Origin: HXMU1420-13 sp965229525
GTDB taxonomy: Bacteria > Bacteroidota > Rhodothermia > Balneolales > Balneolaceae
Length of the DNA: 64,000 bases
Assembly (NCBI GenBank): GCA_965229525.1
Contig: OZ245886.1
Location: forward strand, 248,001-312,000
Direction: 5' to 3'
The notes beneath the pieces are model-generated. The model worked only from the letters and a program-made list of their open reading frames with translations. It did no database searches and had not been told where the DNA came from. Positions 61,964-64,000 of this stretch are shown piece by piece. Within the stretch, counting starts at the first letter, position 1; the number at the start of each line of letters is the position of its first letter. The translations under genes and the position numbers were made by a program.

Positions 61964-62896
61964 ATGCACTCTAATTTCTGCTATTTATTAATAATCTTTC
62001 TTTTAACCAGTTGCAATTTGAGCAATTCTGGAAATGGCAAGGAACCTGTTGGAAATGCCTTTATAGACTCGGAATACCCTAATTGGAGTCCAGACGGTGA
62101 AAGTATTATTTACCTAAGCTATGGTATTATATCAATTTCTAGTGATTTAAATAGTTGGGTAGATGATATTGATTCGATTGGTGTTTGGATTATTAATAAA
62201 AATGGGAATAACCGAAGAAAAGTATATAACAGTACATATGCAGATTGGAGTCCCAACGGTGAAAAACTCTTATTAGAGATTAATTCAAAAATTTACACTG
62301 CTGATTTTAATGGAAATTCTATTGATTCAAATTCAATAGAACAAATAACATTTGATGGTGAAAATATCCAACCCGAATGGAGTCCAAATGGAAATTATAT
62401 TTTGTTTGAACAGACAAATTGTTCCGATCTAGAATTCGAATGCGGGATTTGGATATTTAATATTGATGAAAATTCATTCTTCCTAATCTCAAATGGTGGA
62501 AGTAGTGCTTCTTGGTATAACAATAGCAATGAAATTGTATTTCGAAAAGCATATGGAGAAAATGGTCAAACTATTGGCTTCAGATTCTATGTATATAACT
62601 TAACCACAAGAGTTACAGAACAGATTTTGGAGATAGAAGGTGATAGTAATCATTTAAAAATGTCACCTATAGAAAACAAACTAGCTTTCTCAACTGGATT
62701 ACGCGGTGAAAATCAAAATATTTGGATCTTTGATTTAGAAACCAAGACTCAATTACAATTGACATTTTCAGGCGCAGTTATGCCTGATTGGAGTCCTGAT
62801 GGATCTAAAATAGTCTATATCTCTGATGGAATATGGGTTATGAATTCTGATGGAAGTAATAAAGTCAATATTAAACCTCTTCCAATTGTTGACTAA
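61964..62896 (+). CDS. PD40/TolB-like beta-propeller lipoprotein
   Basis: About 310 residues. The start at 61964 ('MHSNFCYLLIIFLLTSC') gives an SPII signal; longer frames begin at 61937 and 61955. Four or more 'PxWSPDGxxIxY'-type blades ('PNWSPDGESIIYLSY', 'ADWSPNGEKLLLEI', 'PEWSPNGNYILFEQ', 'PDWSPDGSKIVYIS') form a TolB-like propeller. It is probably a surface or periplasmic binding protein. It precedes the S8 peptidase gene by 29 bases. Confidence 0.8.
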   Translation: MHSNFCYLLIIFLLTSCNLSNSGNGKEPVGNAFIDSEYPNWSPDGESIIYLSYGIISISSDLNSWVDDIDSIGVWIINKNGNNRRKVYNSTYADWSPNGEKLLLEINSKIYTADFNGNSIDSNSIEQITFDGENIQPEWSPNGNYILFEQTNCSDLEFECGIWIFNIDENSFFLISNGGSSASWYNNSNEIVFRKAYGENGQTIGFRFYVYNLTTRVTEQILEIEGDSNHLKMSPIENKLAFSTGLRGENQNIWIFDLETKTQLQLTFSGAVMPDWSPDGSKIVYISDGIWVMNSDGSNKVNIKPLPIVD

Positions 62897-62925
62897 AAAC
62901 AACGAAAACCAAAAACTACATCGAC

Positions 62926-64000
62926 ATGAAAAAAATCTTTTGGGGTATCATTCTAATCTTGCCTTTTGTATTAATAAATATCGCTTATGGTCAAAGTGTT
63001 GAAAATCAATATGAAATAACTATTCAGTTTACTAAAGAAACATTTAAAATGAGTGAGAATTCAAACTCAATTACATCATTAGAGGATCTTGTTAAATTAG
63101 AACCTTCTTTAAATAGAATCTTCAGGAATGGTAACATTTCAAAAATTTCAAGAACAATTCCTTTTTCACAGCAAAATGACTCAATTCGAGTAAATAAACT
63201 TGGGAAAAATATTCGACTACATGATGTAAATGATATATATACAATTACCTTCAATGGTAGATCTCTTGGAATTTTGAAAAAATTGAAAGAGAGTCCCTTT
63301 GTTTTATTTGCTGAAGAGAATTATTCAAAAACTCCGGATTCATTTACACCGGATGATGAGTACTTTATGAGTCAATGGGCAATAAGAGACGCTGTAAGAG
63401 GTATTAATTCGGAACAAGCTTGGACTATTACTAGGGGAAGTTCCAATAATATAATTGGAATCTTTGATAGTGGTGTTGAGAGCTTTCATACTGAAATTGG
63501 TTACAAACTTATAAGTCCAAATCAAGGATCTAGCAATAGTGTGAGTAGTGGTTGGCATTCACATGGATTTGCTGTCGCGGGTATTGCTACTGCAATTACC
63601 GATAATGACTATGGTATTTCAGGCATTGATTGGTATGCAAAAATTTATTCTAGACGTATGGATAATACCTCCAACTCACAAGATTATAACTCAATCATGA
63701 ATATGATAGATAATAATGTCAATATTATTAACATGTCATATAAGATGTCTAGCTATTCAACTCTAATTAGAAAAGCACTTGCAAATGCCTACAATATGAA
63801 TATTACCTTGGTTGCATCTATGGGAAATGACAACTATGGAAATACAAATTACCCAGCTGGTTTTGGTCAAGGGATTATAGCAGTAGGTGCGACAAACTTT
63901 AATAGAGATAGATGGCAAGCTCCAGAATTTGAAAACCCACGAAGAGGTTCTAATTGGGGTAGTCATATTGATATTTCTGCACCTGGATTTGCTTTTGCAC
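62926..64000 (+). CDS. Subtilisin-like S8 family serine peptidase, 3' end missing
   Basis: The window ends inside this gene after 358 codons. The signal peptide ends IAYGQ. A propeptide-like part extends to about residue 135. The Asp motif 'IIGIFDSGVESFHTEIG' and the His motif 'WHSHGFAVAGIATA' of subtilases are visible, and 'LVASMGNDNYGNTNYPA' is the oxyanion region; the catalytic Ser lies beyond the edge. It is an exported protease, likely T9SS-sorted in this group. Confidence 0.9.
   Translation, partial: MKKIFWGIILILPFVLINIAYGQSVENQYEITIQFTKETFKMSENSNSITSLEDLVKLEPSLNRIFRNGNISKISRTIPFSQQNDSIRVNKLGKNIRLHDVNDIYTITFNGRSLGILKKLKESPFVLFAEENYSKTPDSFTPDDEYFMSQWAIRDAVRGINSEQAWTITRGSSNNIIGIFDSGVESFHTEIGYKLISPNQGSSNSVSSGWHSHGFAVAGIATAITDNDYGISGIDWYAKIYSRRMDNTSNSQDYNSIMNMIDNNVNIINMSYKMSSYSTLIRKALANAYNMNITLVASMGNDNYGNTNYPAGFGQGIIAVGATNFNRDRWQAPEFENPRRGSNWGSHIDISAPGFAFA

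Overview
The window looks like the chromosome of a marine, AT-rich member of the Bacteroidota/Rhodothermota side of bacteria, most likely a Balneolaceae relative. The evidence is two secreted proteins ending in a type IX secretion sorting tail of the 'NYPNPFNPSTN' type, many SPII lipoproteins and outer-membrane barrels, a CcmE with a CXXXY haem motif, GIY-YIG cassettes beside a tRNA, and REP-like intergenic hairpins. The taxonomy is inferred from these features and was not tested by search.

Layout. 1-5818 (minus): a beta-glucan (laminarin-like) operon with a glycosidase fused to an outer-membrane barrel, a carbohydrate-binding-type lipoprotein, a GH16 lipoprotein and the start of a further gene, behind a dense promoter region with a LacI-type palindrome (5819-6204). 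6257-8215: a secreted LamG/cohesin-like/dockerin-like protein with a T9SS tail. 8281-12273 (minus): an unrecognised three-gene set containing a membrane Lon-fold/FG-GAP protein, an anti-sigma-like protein and an all-alpha regulator-like protein. 12406-17417: membrane adenylate cyclase, a pyruvate-kinase-like protein and polyphosphate kinase. 17442-23573: an operon (NAD(P)-binding protein, barrel protein, S41 peptidase, small membrane protein), a TolB-like/TPR/AraC regulator and a divergent barrel gene; both flanking promoters carry the same tandem 14-bp motif with 20-bp spacing. 23710-26491: DUF5367-like, NmrA-like and DUF1772 operon with an AraC regulator and its candidate direct-repeat operator. 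26607-33063: DUF457 hydrolase, Crp/Fnr regulator, a cyclase-TolB-TPR-AraC fusion, MDR oxidoreductase and DUF4386 protein.

33076-34308 is the strangest stretch: one intact tRNA-Asn(GUU), two GIY-YIG nuclease cassettes each ending in a tRNA-Asn 3'-half remnant (383-bp period), and on the other side four exact 98-bp repeats of a tRNA-Asn 5'-half fused to a REP-like hairpin.

34380-39655 (minus): a cytochrome c maturation operon (ccmC-ccmD-ccmE-ccmF) with a DUF5683 gene and truA. 39804-46017: S9 peptidase, barrel protein, MFS transporter, and the dut/DUF3108/ArsC-like operon. 46095-55006 (plus): lipoprotein, small protein, biotin carrier, murA, RNase G, hslV, hslU and a carboxy-terminal protease. 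55131-61576: a T9SS protein with an internal duplication, an AraC regulator divergent from an aldehyde dehydrogenase plus DUF779 gene, and gamma-glutamyltransferase. 61683-64000: a gene remnant, a WD40-like lipoprotein and the start of a subtilisin-like protease.
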